Part shown: positions 46,260 to 58,709 of the stretch, piece after piece | Layout of the letters: each line of letters opens with the position of its first letter | Position numbering within the stretch: the first letter of the stretch is position 1 | From: Anthostomella pinea | Lineage: Eukaryota; Ascomycota; Sordariomycetes; Xylariales; Xylariaceae | Reading direction: 5' to 3' | Assembly (NCBI GenBank): GCA_963556695.1 | Contig: CAUWAG010000008.1 | Coordinates: 682,001-746,000 of the forward strand | Length of the DNA stretch: 64,000 nucleotides | Made by a program: the position numbers and the translations under genes | Notes under the pieces: generated by a model | What the model was told of the DNA's origin: nothing | The model's database searches: none | Seen by the model: the letters and a program-made list of their open reading frames with translations, nothing else

Positions 46260-46408
46260 TGTTGAATACACGGATGTTGATTGATTCTATTGATTATTCT
46301 GCTTTGCGTGCAGAGATTGATCATCTGTCTTCTTGGTGGGTCAGATGCCCTGTGAGTCTCTTCCCCACTGGAGATCTTCAGGTGTCTATCTCCGGCTCCC
46401 ATTCAACA
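46260..46408 (-). mobile_element. 149-bp LTR/TRIM copy, reverse
   Basis: Plus-strand TGTTGAAT ... ATTCAACA; the internal sequence is the reverse complement of 4621-4769. The outer flank is TAAAC. It forms an inverted pair with 46528-46677 around a 119-base spacer. Confidence 0.85.
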
Positions 46409-46527
46409 CATTCGTGCTAGTATCTAACACCTCGGGCACGCGATCTACGCGCTATACTTTAAGTACCGATCCTTACTAAAAGTTCGTATTATAGGTATTT
46501 TAACGCGACCGATAAAAAGAAGGTTTA

Positions 46528-46677
46528 TGTTGAATGGGAGCCGGAGATAGACACCTGAAGATCTCCAGTGGGGAAGAGACTCACAGGGCATCTGACCCAC
46601 CAAGAAGACAGATGATCAATCTCTGCACGCAGAGCAAAAACCATTGATAGAATCAATCAACATCCGTGTATTCAACA
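46528..46677 (+). mobile_element. 149-bp LTR/TRIM copy, forward
   Basis: It starts TGTTGAAT and ends ATTCAACA, 150 bases, near-identical to 4621-4769. The inner flank is GTTTA, the reverse complement of the outer flank of the partner copy at 46260. The outer flank CGAGG has no partner. Confidence 0.85.
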
Positions 46678-46925
46678 CGAGGGGCACGGAAACTGACGCC
46701 CCGCAGGGGCGTCTTGGAAAGAGGGCTCTGCTTTTTTCGGAGGTAAGGGTTTAGCACCTGCATCGTTATGTGTGGGGAAGACCAATGACGTATGCAGGGT
46801 GACTGGGGGGCGGTAACACTAGACACTACCTAATCATTGGTCAGAAGCCACCAACTGATGATTCGCCGGCTTGCTTCGTGCACAACACTCAGGGGTGATC
46901 GTGATGTCTGGAATACATACATGTA

Positions 46926-47265
46926 CTACCTAAGCACACAAGCCAGTGGTGGGGGTCTATGTACTAAAGAACAGAACCAGATAAGATCAATTATACAACA
47001 GTACCGCCCAAAAGTTATCATGGTGACAAGAGGATTCGAACCCACGCGGATGGCTCCCCCAGGATCGAGTTCGAGCTCCGGCGAGGGCGGAAAAGTCACA
47101 CCACTACACGCAACGTACGACTCAGCCCATAGAAGATGGCGGATCTTGTTGTATGGATCGGGGGACTCTTGGTGCTCTCTCGGAGTGTGGGCAAGATGGC
47201 CGAGTAGTGGGAGTCTCTGTACCAACGCAAGAACAAAACCAGATAACATAGCCTAAAAGTTATCA
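46926..47265 (+). mobile_element. LTR-retroelement remnant with primer binding site
   Basis: A sequence ending AAAAGTTATCA at 47020 is followed at once by TGGTGACAAGAGGATTCGAA (47021-47040), continuing CCC. This is complementary to a tRNA 3' end including CCA and the T-arm, that is a retroelement primer binding site. A second, diverged copy of the upstream part (AGTNGTGGGNGTCT ... AACCAGATAA ... AAAGTTATCA) ends at 47265. The spacing leaves only about 170 bases between the repeats, so the element would be a miniature (TRIM-type) form without genes. LTR starts and target duplication are not clear. Confidence 0.6.
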
Positions 47266-48068
47266 CCAGCAGCAGCTTGAGACTTTATTTGCTACTCGTT
47301 CCGGACAAAATGATCATTCTGAGCAGTATGACATAAAGGAGTATGCTTCCAAACGCCGGCCGACTGTCCTGACCAACCGACGGGTCACCGGATGTGAGGA
47401 ATTAACAACATATTGCAGGGACTCTGAGCTTGGTCTCACGGCAATATAGCCAAAACTTCCTAGTTAGTTTGATCAACCTAGGAATGATTCACATGCATTC
47501 TTCTGCGTCGAGTGGTGACCCAACCCCTTATATTGGATTGAGCCTTCGACGACACGAGGATGAGACCTCGAACGACGCCCATGGTACCGGTATACCAAAG
47601 CTGAGTAGCTGAGCGGCTGACGCCGAGGTTGATGACATCATAGGTTCAGTTGACAACATCGATGACTCATTGATGGGAGCCATTCGGCAGCAGAGAGGAA
47701 AGTGTCCTGCAGTCGTGGAGTTCGGAGAACAGGAACCTCTATATGGACACCCAATAGCCCGCTTGATAAGTTGACCCGCCTCGGAGCACACAATTTGATG
47801 TTGGACAGTCGCGAAGACAACTCTGAAGCTTCGTGTATTCAGTAGATATGGTGACATTGGTGTGATTTAGGTCTGTTGGTTGGTTGGTTGGTTGCACTTA
47901 ATTTGTCCGCAAATAGCCTTCCCAAGAAGCAATCTGGCACACAGATGCGAAGCTCGTAGTAGCTTATTGATCACCCTAGCTGAAAGTAAGTATCTTCGCT
48001 TGTGTGAGACGGGTGCAGGCTTCGTCAAATGGATATCCTGGGCAAGAGTCGGTGGTGCTGGAGCACAA
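47266..48068. other. Intergenic region, 3' flank of the Tim17-like gene
   Basis: It has a short GGTT tandem at about 47878-47895. No gene recognised. Confidence 0.5.
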
Positions 48069-48942
48069 TCATTTCTTCGCGTCTGTCCTGGCTTCGGCCT
48101 TTGGCGAGGTCGGCGACTGCTTGGCGGCTTTCAGAGCCTCGATGTTGTCATCAATGATGGCGATCTCAGCCCTCAGTCGGAGGAGTTTCTCTGATAGCTT
48201 CTCCTCATAGTCCTCGTCGGACAGTCGTTGCATGGGACTCCATTTGGAGTCGAACCAGCTGGTTTTGGGGTTTGGCTCGCTACTCTTATATCGCTGTGAC
48301 ACGTATGAGCTACCGGCTCCGAGAGTGCCGAAGAACATTATGCCCGGTATGATGTTCCTGGGTCCGCCTGTAGTACAAGATAATCGTCAACATCATACAT
48401 CTGCTACAGCGTGGAAAGGAATTGTAGCTTACGAAACATGCCACCGACCATTCCAGATACACCGCCAGAAACTCCGCTTGCTTTAACTAGATCAGATGTG
48501 CTCATGTTATCTTCGCCACCCCACGCATGCCACAGAAGGCTTCTCGAAGCTAAGCCGCAGTTAGTGACAATATCCATCTTGGCTCAACCATTGGAGCTCT
48601 TACCCATGTAGCTGGATCCGAGAGCAAACCACTGAAGGCCAGCAACCAGGGCGAACAGAGTAGGTGGTGCCGACCGCATGATACCAGAGCCGGCTCCAAC
48701 AAGTAGACCGATACCGCCTAGGAAGATTAGCAACGGCCGTGGGAGGCTTGGGTTGAGGACCCACCGGTGACAGCACCAGTCTGGAGTGACTTGGTTCCAA
48801 TCGTCCATAGTTCGGCGGCAGATGGCATCTCATCTTTATCGTGGGCATCCGCCATATTCCGGGTGGGAGCTTGAGTGGTATTGGTCCTGTTTGGTCCAGA
48901 GGGGGGAGGGGGAGATGTAGCAGGCTGAGATTGAGGAGCCAT
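48069..48942 (-). CDS. Tim17/22/23-like membrane protein
   Basis: Predicted 235 residues in four exons on the minus strand: 48942-48765, 48717-48604, 48549-48433 and 48367-48069, with introns of 47-65 bases and consistent phases. A proline/serine-rich N-terminus is followed by ELWTIGTKSLQTGAVTGGIG and a glycine-rich membrane region LLVGAGSGIMRSAPP. A second glycine-rich part reads SGGVSGMVGGMFRGPRNIIP and then GIMFFGTLGAGSSYV. The glycine zippers and GPRN-IPG pattern resemble the Tim17/Tim22/Tim23/Pmp24 family of mitochondrial or peroxisomal membrane proteins. The C-terminal 60 residues (DEDYEEKLSEKLLRLRAEI) form a likely coiled coil exposed to solvent. The family call is by pattern only. The start and the eIF4B gene are divergent over a 1.07-kb region. 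Confidence 0.78.
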
Positions 48943-50009
48943 ATTTGCCACTGGTCAGCCTTGAAAGCTGCGGTGTCTTGGTTCTGTGAAAGCAAGCCCC
49001 TCCAGCTATTAGGTATCCTGAGATGACAACGACTGTCCCTCAAGCTTTCTGCTGGTTACTCAGTACAGCAAGAAACGAAACGAAAGCATTTGCTTGCCAA
49101 AGAATCGAAGATATACTGGGAAGATATCAACGATTTATGATGTGATGCTACAAGTCATAGCCCGAGTTTTCAAGGGGATTTTGAAGGTCAGGATAGAAAA
49201 TGGATCAGGGGATGAGTATTGAAAATAGGTAGCCGTCTGATGCAGCAGATTGAACCCTTTGAAGTTTGAACTTGGAGACGGTGGTCGGTGCGTTCACTGA
49301 TCGACCCCTCTTTTTATTTTGGGAGCTGGGAGCCCTGGAGCTGACCTCCTAACTGAGCCGGCTAAGGACGACCATGTACATGTACCGATGCACAGCAGAG
49401 AGCCCGCAGACTGGCAGCAGACGGACATCGGGTAACACAGGAAGATGATTTGGAATCGATATTGTCTCGACATGGAGAAAAGCACATGCACCCAACCAGT
49501 CTGATCAGCTTGACGTTATTCGATGAGTACAACTTAGGAGGTGGTTTCTGTGCACATGAGGTGTGTTCAATGTTGTGGGCGGCTGCCTTGCACCGCTCGC
49601 ACCTCAGGTATCAGGTACCCGTACCTCAAATGGTGGCAGGGCACATTCAGAGGGGTCCAAGCTCGCCCCAGAGCCTAACCGGCCTAGTGGCGCTCGATAG
49701 CCCCCCTACCACGACCTCCCATTGTCCAGTAGCCAAAATTGCTCTCCTTGCGATTAAATTTTTCTTCTGATCAGCAAGTCTCTCCCCTTGCACCCAGCCT
49801 TTCGAGATCACACTTGGTCTTCTACTTATCGACCGACCCTTTCTCGCTGGTCGGCACTGATACCAGTTTTTCCCACCTGCATCAATCACCTTGCGAAACC
49901 CGATAAACCCATCTGCCACCGAAGGACCATCTCGAGTCTCTTCGGCAATTCATTACCTGACTACGCGCGCCGACCCTGCATCGTTGCGCGCAGCCTCAAC
50001 ACCGCAATC
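48943..50009. other. Divergent promoter region
   Basis: It is shared by the Tim17-like gene (minus) and the eIF4B gene (plus). No gene or repeat recognised inside. Confidence 0.55.
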
Positions 50010-52131
50010 ATGGGTATGTCGGCGTCGCCAGCCGCGCCTTCTCCCCATCTTCTGCTCGTACTGACCTTTCTGTCCTACAGCTCCCAAGAAGAAGGAAGCG
50101 AAGCAGACGATGTCCCTCGGGGCCTTCTTGCATGATGAGAGTGAGTTCACCTCCCACGCTGCCACCCACCCGCTTGCTGCGGCGTCGAGGAAAGGACATA
50201 CGTTAACATCACGCAGACTTCGGTGGATCGTGGGCCGACGAGGTCGAGGACACCATTGGTATGTTTGGTCCATCACATGTCCCCAGGCACGGCCTGTTTA
50301 TTAACAAGTCCTTCTAGGATCCCAGCCTCTGCCATCGTCCGGAGCACGTACTGGATATTCCACCTACGGATCAAGCAGCGCTGATCGACGTATGTATTTT
50401 CAATACCCATCAAGATCTGTACAAGCCTAGTCCTTCTGAGCTGCCGTACTAACCTGTGTTGATTTTAGCCATGTACTCTACTCGCGAATACCCTACTCAA
50501 CTCCCTACCCGGCCGCCCTACACCGCCCACTTGGGCAACCTATCCTATGAAGCGAACAGCGAGAGCGTCACCGACTTCTTTGCCGATTGCGAGATCACTA
50601 GCGTGCGAATCATCGAAGACAGAATCGAGCAACGACCGAAAGGCTTCGCATATGCCGAATTCGCCAGCCTCGATGGCCTCAAGAAGGCCTTGACCCTCGA
50701 TGGGACAAGCTTCGATGGACGAACCATCAAGGTCCGAATTGCTGATCCGCGTACGTTCATGTAACATTCCTCGACCATTGAAAGAAGACTTACTGATGAC
50801 CTACAGCCAAGGATCGCGACGGCCGCAGTGGTGATTCTGCCCGTGATCTCAGCAGCTGGGAGCGCAAGGGCCCCCTGATGGACATGCCTTCCCGCAGTAA
50901 CGATCGTCGTCCTACTGAGTTTGGTGGTGAGCGTCGTGGACCGCCTCGAGATGGGCCCGTTGATGATGGCAAGGTCCGAGACTTTGGAAATTGGGAGCGC
51001 AAAGGCCCGCTGTCACCTGTTGCCCAGCCCGAACGCTCAGCATCACGAGAAGGCGGCCGACCGCGAACCAACGACGGCAACCGAGCCGACTCTTTCCGAA
51101 CCGACCGGAAGCCTTCTCCCGCCACCTGGGGTGAAGGCCGACAGGAAGGATCCCGACCTCCCAGAGAATTCAGAGATCGACCAGAGCGTTCAGAGCGCCC
51201 TGACCGGCCAGACCGCCCCGAGCGTGCTCCAACTGCTGCCGAGAAGGATAACCAGTGGCGTAGCAACATGCGACCTGACCGCGCCGCCAAGTCCCCCGAG
51301 CAGTCCCGTGACGGTAGCGAGGCACCACCCTCACCGGCTGGTTCGGGCCCTGCCGCTCCTGCTGCTCCTGTGGGCCGCCCAAGGCTCAACCTTATCAAGC
51401 GAACTGTGTCCGAGGCGCCCGACGTTACATCCCCTGGCCTGTCATCTGCAGGTGGTGATGCTAAAGCGAGCCCCTTCGGCGCTGCCCGTCCTATTGATAC
51501 GGCAGCAAAGGAGCGTGAAATCGCAGATAAGCGAGACCAGGCTGTGAAGGAGAAGAAGGAAGCTGATGACCAGGCGAAAGAAGAGCGACGCCTAGCCAAG
51601 GAAGCTGCAGCAAAGGAGGCTGCAGAGAAGGAAGCTGCCGACGCTGAGAAGGCAAAGGCCGACGCATTGAAGGAAAAAACCGAGGTCCCTGCAGAGGTGA
51701 AGGAAGAACCAAAGGAGACCAGCGCAGAAGAACCTGGCGCAAAAGAGCAGAAAATGCCAGCCAGACCTAAGCAAGGTGTCGAGAACCCCAAATCCAGAGC
51801 AAACGACAGTGGAAACTGGAGAACAGCATCGGGAGAACAGCGTCAAGGACGTGGTGGGTATGTCAACGCCCCACGCGGCCGTGGCGATGCTCGAGGACGC
51901 GGTGCTCCACGGGGTCCACGGGGTAACATGGAAGGCAGACCTCCCCGGGCAAATGGCAGTTCCCCTGTTTCCACTACGGCTACGGGTACTGCGTCTGCGC
52001 CGCAGCAACCAGCAGCGCCCGCATCTGCTACCTCTGCTACATCACCTGGCCCCGATGCTGAGGAAGCTCCCAAGGAGCCCGATGGTTGGACTACTGTGCC
52101 GCCCAAAGGCCGGCGGGGTGGCCGCGCTTAG
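50010..52131 (+). CDS. TIF3: Translation initiation factor eIF4B (Tif3-like)
   Basis: Predicted 594 residues in six exons: 50010-50013, 50081-50140, 50217-50258, 50318-50389, 50469-50750 and 50807-52131. The first exon is only ATGG. eIF4B stimulates the eIF4A helicase during ribosome scanning. The N-terminus APKKKEAKQTMSLGAFLHDE and FGGSWADEVEDTI are hallmarks of fungal eIF4B. One RRM follows (about residues 80-155) with RNP2 AHLGNLSY and RNP1 KGFAYAEF. The long C-terminal region has DLSSWERKGPLMD and DFGNWERKGPLSP repeats, then a charged A/E/K-rich stretch and an RGG-like tail (RGRGDARGRGAPRGPRG). Phases agree at all junctions. The gene is convergent with VPS16. Confidence 0.94.
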
Positions 52132-53207
52132 GCGTGGCGCCATTGCTGTACGAACAAATATCTCCGGCTCAGGCTCGCTAGGAAGGGGCTTTACTGAACC
52201 ATAATATCGGATACTCAATGCGAAACTTCTCTCTGATTTCTCAAGGTCCCTTCCTCCGTGATGACTAGCTCGCCGGTCATGATATGACGATGTCCTGGGG
52301 CCCTCCAGACCGGTCTGATTTCTGCGCTCAACCTCTCGGACTCCGGTGAATTGCAGAACGCACTGCACTTCATTGCCCCAAGCATATTTCGGGTGTTTCT
52401 CTCAACTTTCCTTCACTGAACGAAGACGTTCCGTCAACTCTGTACCGCAACGAATGCCCATTTCGCAACATACACATGAATTGATGGGCTCTTTGTCTCC
52501 TATGCCGGTGTTCGCTTTTCCGCATTCTTACCTCCCCCCGTAAGATTTGGCGAAAGACGGGATCTATTCAAGTTTTGAATCGACGGTCGGATTTAACGGC
52601 ACGCAAAACAACGCTACGATGTAGACGAGATCGGACTGAACGATTTGAAGCATCGCATCGCATCGCCTTATCGACCAGCATATACTCCATGAATTCTGTG
52701 CTTCGTCTCTTTCCCGTGTCGGTCCAATGAAAAGTCGCAGTTTGGAGTTGGACGGATCGACGATTGCCCTCTCTTTCCATTTCTCTGCTGTGATGATGAT
52801 TGGTGCTGCTGGTACCCTCACGGTTCAGAGTCGTTTGGATCATTCAGTCCTTATTTGTCTCGGTGAGCGTTGCAGTCTTGTGTTGTTGTATTGGTTGGTC
52901 GGTCTCGGTCGAACGTAGTCGAGCAGGCAGGCAGTGCATGGAAGAGCAGACCACGGCAGAGCGCAATAGAGTAAAGCAAGCAAGCATGTATGGGTATTAT
53001 ACGTCGTTATGGGGAATATAAACCGTGTTTACGAAAATGACGGTCCTAGGGGATGATGACTAAAATGTGCGTGATATCCGCGTGATATACATGATCTATG
53101 CGTGCGAAGTGAATTGATACGCAGTACAACGGACACCTCCTGCCTACCCCTTTCATGGGTCAAGCAAAACAATCCCGTATTACACACCCACAATCTATGC
53201 TAATTTA
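52132..53207. other. Convergent 3' intergenic region
   Basis: About 1.1 kb between the 3' ends of the eIF4B and VPS16 genes. No gene recognised. Short frames on both strands look random. Confidence 0.55.
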
Positions 53208-55962
53208 CTACCTCTTGAATACCTGCGCTCCCAATCGCTCAATATCTCTCCCTTCCGGAGTGGTCCTGCCAGCGGCCTCGAGCAGACGAGCCCACGACTC
53301 GGCATCCTTGGCTCTGACGGCCTCCTCAGCGGCCTTGATGCGCAGCCCGCACTTCTCGTACATGGTAATGGCGGCGCCTGGTTCCAGATTCGTGCATTTC
53401 GGGATGAAGACCGCGGCAAGGCGCGCGTTGCCTGCTTGTAGGATCTGGTTGTAGAACGGCTGTGGCAAGTCGAATCAGTATACAGAGGGGCAGAGGAGAT
53501 TTGGTTTGATGGTTATGTGTGCTCACCTCCCAGCCAATGGGACTTTTCTTGACTTTGGCAATATCTTCGATCTCGTTCCAGTCCCGCTTGGCGACGAGTG
53601 CTCTCAAACTATTGTGCATCGTCAGTACGATCTCCGTATTCGCTACATATTAGGTATTGTTACCGTATCCACCATGCTACCATCTCCGGCACCTTGAATT
53701 CGCTCTGGACCTTCTTGGCTTTGTTCTGATAGCCTAGTCGGATCAGTTTGAATAGAGTCTCATTGACACTCAAGCCCGTGAAGGTATCTGTTAGGTCCCT
53801 ATCCAGAGCCTCTTGCATCCGCACAAGCGTTGCGGCTTCCTTCAGTGCTGTAAGCTCGAGGTTGTGCTCCTTCGAGTCGGAGAGCAGCTTAGCTGCGAGC
53901 GCCAGCTTGTCGCCAGTTGTGCGAGCATCTGGCTGCTGGATAGCCTCGCGGATGAACACCCCAGCACCATCAACCCGGCGATCATCTTGGTAGTAGAGGT
54001 CTTTGAGGAGAGCATTGTCGTCCTCTAAGGCCGCGGAAGCCTCCACGAATGCAGTGGCAGCGGGCCGTGCGTTGATGACACGGAAGAAGGAGGCGAGAGG
54101 AAGCTTCTTCTTGAGCTGAAGGAGCACGAATAGCATTAGATCCGAGTCTCCGCTTTCGATGGCCTTATCCAGTGCAATCTCATCTTCCTCCATGCTGAGA
54201 AGAAGGGGTACTTGTCGGCCAGCTCGCGGTTCATGATTTAAGAGTTCGGTAGCGAGTCGGCCACGGCCTTCGTCATAGGCAGCGCGAGCTATGGCCTCGA
54301 ATGAGATGCCTGGTTTGCCTGCGAGCTTCTGTACAACCATTCGGCAGATGGAATCATCGTCCTCGGCACCGACACGAACCTTGGCAGACGCCCAGTGCAC
54401 GTATATCCGGTCTGTCGGCAGACGTAGATATCCAGCAATACGGAGGGCCAACAAATACTCATGGCGGTTGATGAGTCTCTGTATCAAACCCTCAGGTGTC
54501 AATCGTTGATACTGCTCGTAAGATAGGGGCATGCCTATCTCGTAATAGCGGACCGCGTTGATGACGCGCAGTGTCTCGCACATATCAACGAAGTCGTCAC
54601 TGTTATAGATATCCAGCACCGACTTGCCAAAGGAGGCTGCTTTGAGTAGCTGCTTCTGCCAATGGACATTAAACTCTTGGCCAGCAGCAGCTACGCATGT
54701 GTCGATCGCTTCAACGAGGTTCGGCCGGATAAGCTGGATATTATCGTCTGCTTTGGGAGACTGGTTGTCAAGTTGGTCCACCGCGTCCAGTAGAACGGAA
54801 GCCGGTGATTCAGTCCCGTATCGGAAAACTTCATCGGTGACATCAGGTACTTTTTGTATGAAATCACAAACATCGTTGCTGATGAGCCGGACGCCGTCGT
54901 GATCTTCCCATGTTAGCATCAGTACAACAGCAACAGTGTCTGATCTTACCGGCGATGACGTGTACCCGCCCTTCGTACACGTAAGTGGCCACGGCATTTT
55001 TCGGACCAACAACGTTGACTTCATCTTCCCAGGCGACAACGACGGCATCATTGCCACACCATTGAAGATACTGAGGCTTGATCTGAGATCGTGAATTGTA
55101 TTCGCTCAGCCTGTTCTGGAAGTCGGCAGTGATGACATGGGCTTTGCCATCTGCTGTATAAAGTGCGGTAAACTTGCCGTTGGGCGACATGCTGATGTAG
55201 GTAAATGGACCGATATCGAGAAAGCGATCTTCGCAGTCGGTCGCATCCACTACATATATCGTCCTGCCTATACTCAGAAGCACCTCTACGGAGCGTGAGA
55301 GGGTAAAGCTGGGCGCAACAATGGTCCAGGCATGGACTTCTCCTTCTGGTGCTGTGGCTAGTGCCTTCGGGCGCGGTTCGTCATACGAGGAGACAGATAT
55401 GAGGACATTGTTGCCGAGTAGGGCAACCATTCCATGGTCATAGAAGCGGCACGAATGCACGCCGAAGTCCTCAGCCTCGCGACCAAGAGAGAACTGGGTG
55501 AAGTCCCCCTGAAGGTCATAGTAACAGCGTACGGTGCCGTCACGGCTCACGACCAGCAACTTCTCGTCCTCAGACCAGCCCAGACCCTTGATGGAGCCCT
55601 TGTCCCAGGCTATGCTTTTCAGCAGCTTTCCGGCACAGCTGTAAATGTCGATGCTGGGTTTTGTGGTCTTGGCGGCCCGATAGGCCATGAGCTTGGTCTC
55701 ATCCCGACATATTGCTATGTGACGTCAGCAAAGGCCTTGTACACCATAATAGCGGTGGGAAACGTTCAAAGGTCTGACGACCCTCTGGGAGTAAGGAGAG
55801 GAGTTGCTCACCTATAGCTCCGCCATATGGGGCCCCGGCGACGAAATAGGTGTCCAGGTCCACATCCTGGTCGAATATGGCGGTATAGAGCTGAGTCTTG
55901 CGGTAGAACTTCACCCCGAGTTGCTCCCAGTCTGCAGTCGGGTTCGCTTTCGTTGCCTGCAT
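53208..55962 (-). CDS. VPS16: Vacuolar sorting protein Vps16 (HOPS/CORVET core)
   Basis: Predicted 829 residues in five exons on the minus strand: 55962-55812, 55714-54950, 54903-53664, 53608-53527 and 53459-53208. Vps16 is a core subunit of the HOPS and CORVET tethering complexes for fusion at endosomes and the vacuole. The N-terminal half is a beta-propeller (Vps16_N), seen in WDKGSIKGLGWSEDEKLLVV and YISMSPNGKFTALYTADGKA; the C-terminal half is an alpha-solenoid (Vps16_C), seen in KKSPIGWEPFYNQILQAGN and GNARLAAVFIPKCTNLEPGA. Length fits fungal homologues. The start (MQATKANPTADWEQLGVKFY) matches the family N-terminus. All splice phases agree. Confidence 0.96.
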
Positions 55963-57021
55963 CGTCGCCTCACTTCATCATGATGGAAGCATTATGCGCA
56001 GGTGGAGAGAAAGAAGCGTGTGACCGCACTCGTGTTGTTGTTAGATGCACCTTGGGATGAGCTGTAGCCTGTAGGTGTGGTGGATAAGGCTAACGGATCC
56101 CAGCAAAGGAGGGAGCTAGCCGCATCAGGTGCTCGTCGGCTGATTATGTCATCCGCACGTCCCCGCCAACGCCAACGACTCACCGCCAGGAAAGAACGTC
56201 ACGGCCCTGAATATCGAGGTCGATTTAATCTTTAAAGTGAGATGGAGCCTCAATGTTCCAGCGAATAATGATTACGAACGATCTTCCAATTCATCATCAT
56301 CTTGGTTCCCTCTTAACGATTGCGATGCATGGCCAGCAAGATAAATCACCATCACTGCTTTGGACCTCAGTAGGTAGACAAAGTGATTGTCAGTGGCAGC
56401 CGTCGTCTTACTACCCACCACCTGGAGTTTATGCAAACATGGCACTTAAGGCTATCATGGCTCCCTTTCTCTGTGTCCAAGTGAACTGAAGCTCAAATTT
56501 GACAAGCCCTATTAGACGGACTAGGGTGTCTGTATCGTCATGGACTACTTAAGGTAGTGTTCCCAACCACTGCGATACCTCCTCCGTCTCTTCTTGGTGA
56601 GCCTAGCCGGCAAGCCAGCTGCAAAATTAAGCCAAATCATGAGGCTAAGTAGGTGACATGTCCGTGGTCGTGGTATCGCTGGGTGTTCTCCTTCACCGTC
56701 ACGAACAACTCATGTTTGCATGGATAATTAGGTAGCTTGACAGGTGTCCCGCAGCCATGCAAGAGCCGTATATGTGGCATTGGCAGCTAAGATATCAGAA
56801 TTCGGAGCATGCAGCGACCCACGATGAATCATCTTAGCCAGCATCCCTTACAATCGGCGTAACGGGGGCCCGAATTAGTCAGCGAGTGGAGGAGGGAGAT
56901 GGGACTGGCAGACACCATCCGGTATATATAAGTTCTTGAGGTACTGGATAACACATCGAAATCCTGAACTTTCAGGCGAGTTTAGCTAGTATTCTCATTC
57001 TAAGTGTATCAGATCTTCATC
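55963..57021. other. Divergent promoter region
   Basis: It lies between the starts of VPS16 (minus) and the oxidoreductase gene (plus). A TATATATAAG motif at about 56923-56932 is a plausible TATA box, 90 bases before the oxidoreductase start. No gene seen. Confidence 0.55.
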
Positions 57022-58195
57022 ATGGCCGAGACACGAACCAAAGCGTCAGCAACCGGCGGCTGGTCCCTCCCATCTCAGAATGGGTACGAATCCCTGCAGT
57101 ACGACCCGGCATCAACACCGGCGACAACACAAGAACTCGGCCCCGAGGAGGTCCTGGTTGACATGCACGCCGCGTCCCTGAACTACCGGGACCTAGCCAT
57201 CGCCAATGTAAGGGCCCACATACCACCACCACCACCTCCTCTATTTACACGACACGAGCACTTACTAAACCCCCTCCCAGATCGTAAAAAGCGGCCCAAT
57301 CCCACTCACCACAATCCCAAACCTAGTCCCCGGCTCCGACGGCGCCGGCCTTATCCTCGCCATCGGCACCGCCATCCCATCCCTCCGCCCGTCCCTCCAG
57401 CCCGGCACCGACGTAGTAACGCACATGGTGCCGCACCTCCCCGACGCCGCCCTCCCCGGCTACGACGACATCGCCGCCGGGCTCGGGCAGCGCACGCACG
57501 GCACGCTGCGCCGCCGCGGGATCTTCCACCACAGCACCCTCGTCCGCAAGCCCGCCACCCTAAACTACGCGCAGGGCGCGACGCTCGGCTGCTCCGCGCT
57601 GACGGCGTGGAACGCACTGATGGGTCTCGAGGGCCGCAGGGTGAAGGCAGGCGACTGGGTCCTGACGCAGGGCACCGGCGGCGTCAGCATCGCTGCTCTG
57701 CAGATCGCCGTCGCGGCCGGCGCCACCGTGGTCGCGACGACGAGCTCCGACGCCAAGGCGGACCGGCTGCGCGCCCTCGGAGCCGCGCACGTCCTGAACT
57801 ACAGGACCCAGCCGGACTGGGGCGCGAGGGCCAAGAAACTGACGCCGGACGGCAGGGGCGTCGACCATGTGGTCGATGTCGGCGGGCCGCGGACGCTGCC
57901 GGGGGCGCTGGACGCGGTGCGGCGGGATGGCCTGGTCACGGTGTCGGGGATCGTCGGCGGCTTGGACGAGGTGGTGCCGGTGGAGTTGATGAATGCTCTG
58001 TGGCACATTTGTGCTGTGAGGGGTGTCTTGTTGGGGTCGCGCAAGATGATGATGGATATGGTCGATTTTATCGATGAGAAACAGGTGCAGATTGCTGTTG
58101 ATGATGTGGAGTTTAGACTCGAGGATGCGAAGGATGCGTATCGAAGGCTTAAGGATCAGAAGCACTTTGCAAAAGTCGTGATCAAGATGGACTAG
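57022..58195 (+). CDS. MDR-family alcohol dehydrogenase/quinone oxidoreductase
   Basis: Predicted 366 residues in two exons, 57022-57207 and 57281-58195. A GroES-like N-terminal domain carries EEVLVDMHAASLNYRDLAI and VPGSDGAG, and the Rossmann domain has WVLTQGTGGVSIAALQIAVA, VVATTSSDAKADRLRALGA and VDHVVDVGG. The typical zinc-ligand cysteines are missing, which points to the zinc-free quinone-oxidoreductase-like branch that uses NADPH. The substrate is unknown. GC at third positions is very high in the middle of exon 2, which makes opposite-strand frames open; the conserved motifs show that the plus strand is coding. A TATA-like motif precedes the gene. Confidence 0.9.
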
Positions 58196-58709
58196 ACTAG
58201 GTAGCAGAGCATGTTTAAACACAATGATCAATTGGTTATCGACTATCTGTGTTCTGGTGCGAGTGGTACGACCTGCATGCCGTTACCACGTTGAGGCTAT
58301 TTCATCAAACCTCATCCTGCCGCCAACTGGCTGACTTCACCGCCTTCTCAGGTCGGGAGGGCATACCCAACAGGGAAAACCAGAGCTCAGAGCGTCTCGC
58401 TGTATGATCTCATAGGCAAGACTAGCGTTTTGCGGTACTGGATATGCTCGTGGCACCAGCAAGGCACTGATGCTGCAACTTCGGCAGCCATCCGAGCTGT
58501 GCCTCTCAAGCCGACCTCATCGGTGTGAGTATAGTTTACTGAACTTGATCGTACCTAAGCGAGGGACTCCGAAATGGGTAACGCCGTGGCGCACCGTCTC
58601 CCGAACAGAGAACAGTGCACGCCCTCGCCGGGCGAAATGAGCGTCGGGCGTTTTGCATGTGGCCATGAACAGCGAAGATCGTGGACCTACTTGATCTCAA
58701 TAGAGCCGT
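58196..58709. other. Convergent 3' intergenic region
   Basis: It lies between the oxidoreductase and FCF2 3' ends; nothing further recognised. Confidence 0.55.

Larger units (their letters stand above)
42905..47300. repeat. Second AT-rich transposon block
   Basis: The matrix at 42905-43288, 43580-43696, 45561-45602 and 45860-46260 is strongly AT-rich, as at the left end of the window. Inserted in it are solo LTRs, the Fot1-like transposon and the 149-bp repeat pair, listed separately. Sequence returns to normal composition from about 46.7 kb. Confidence 0.8.

Noticed and set aside
57560..58231. 223-codon minus-strand frame opposite the oxidoreductase
   Set aside because: It is a shadow frame caused by very high GC at third positions; conserved MDR motifs lie on the plus strand.
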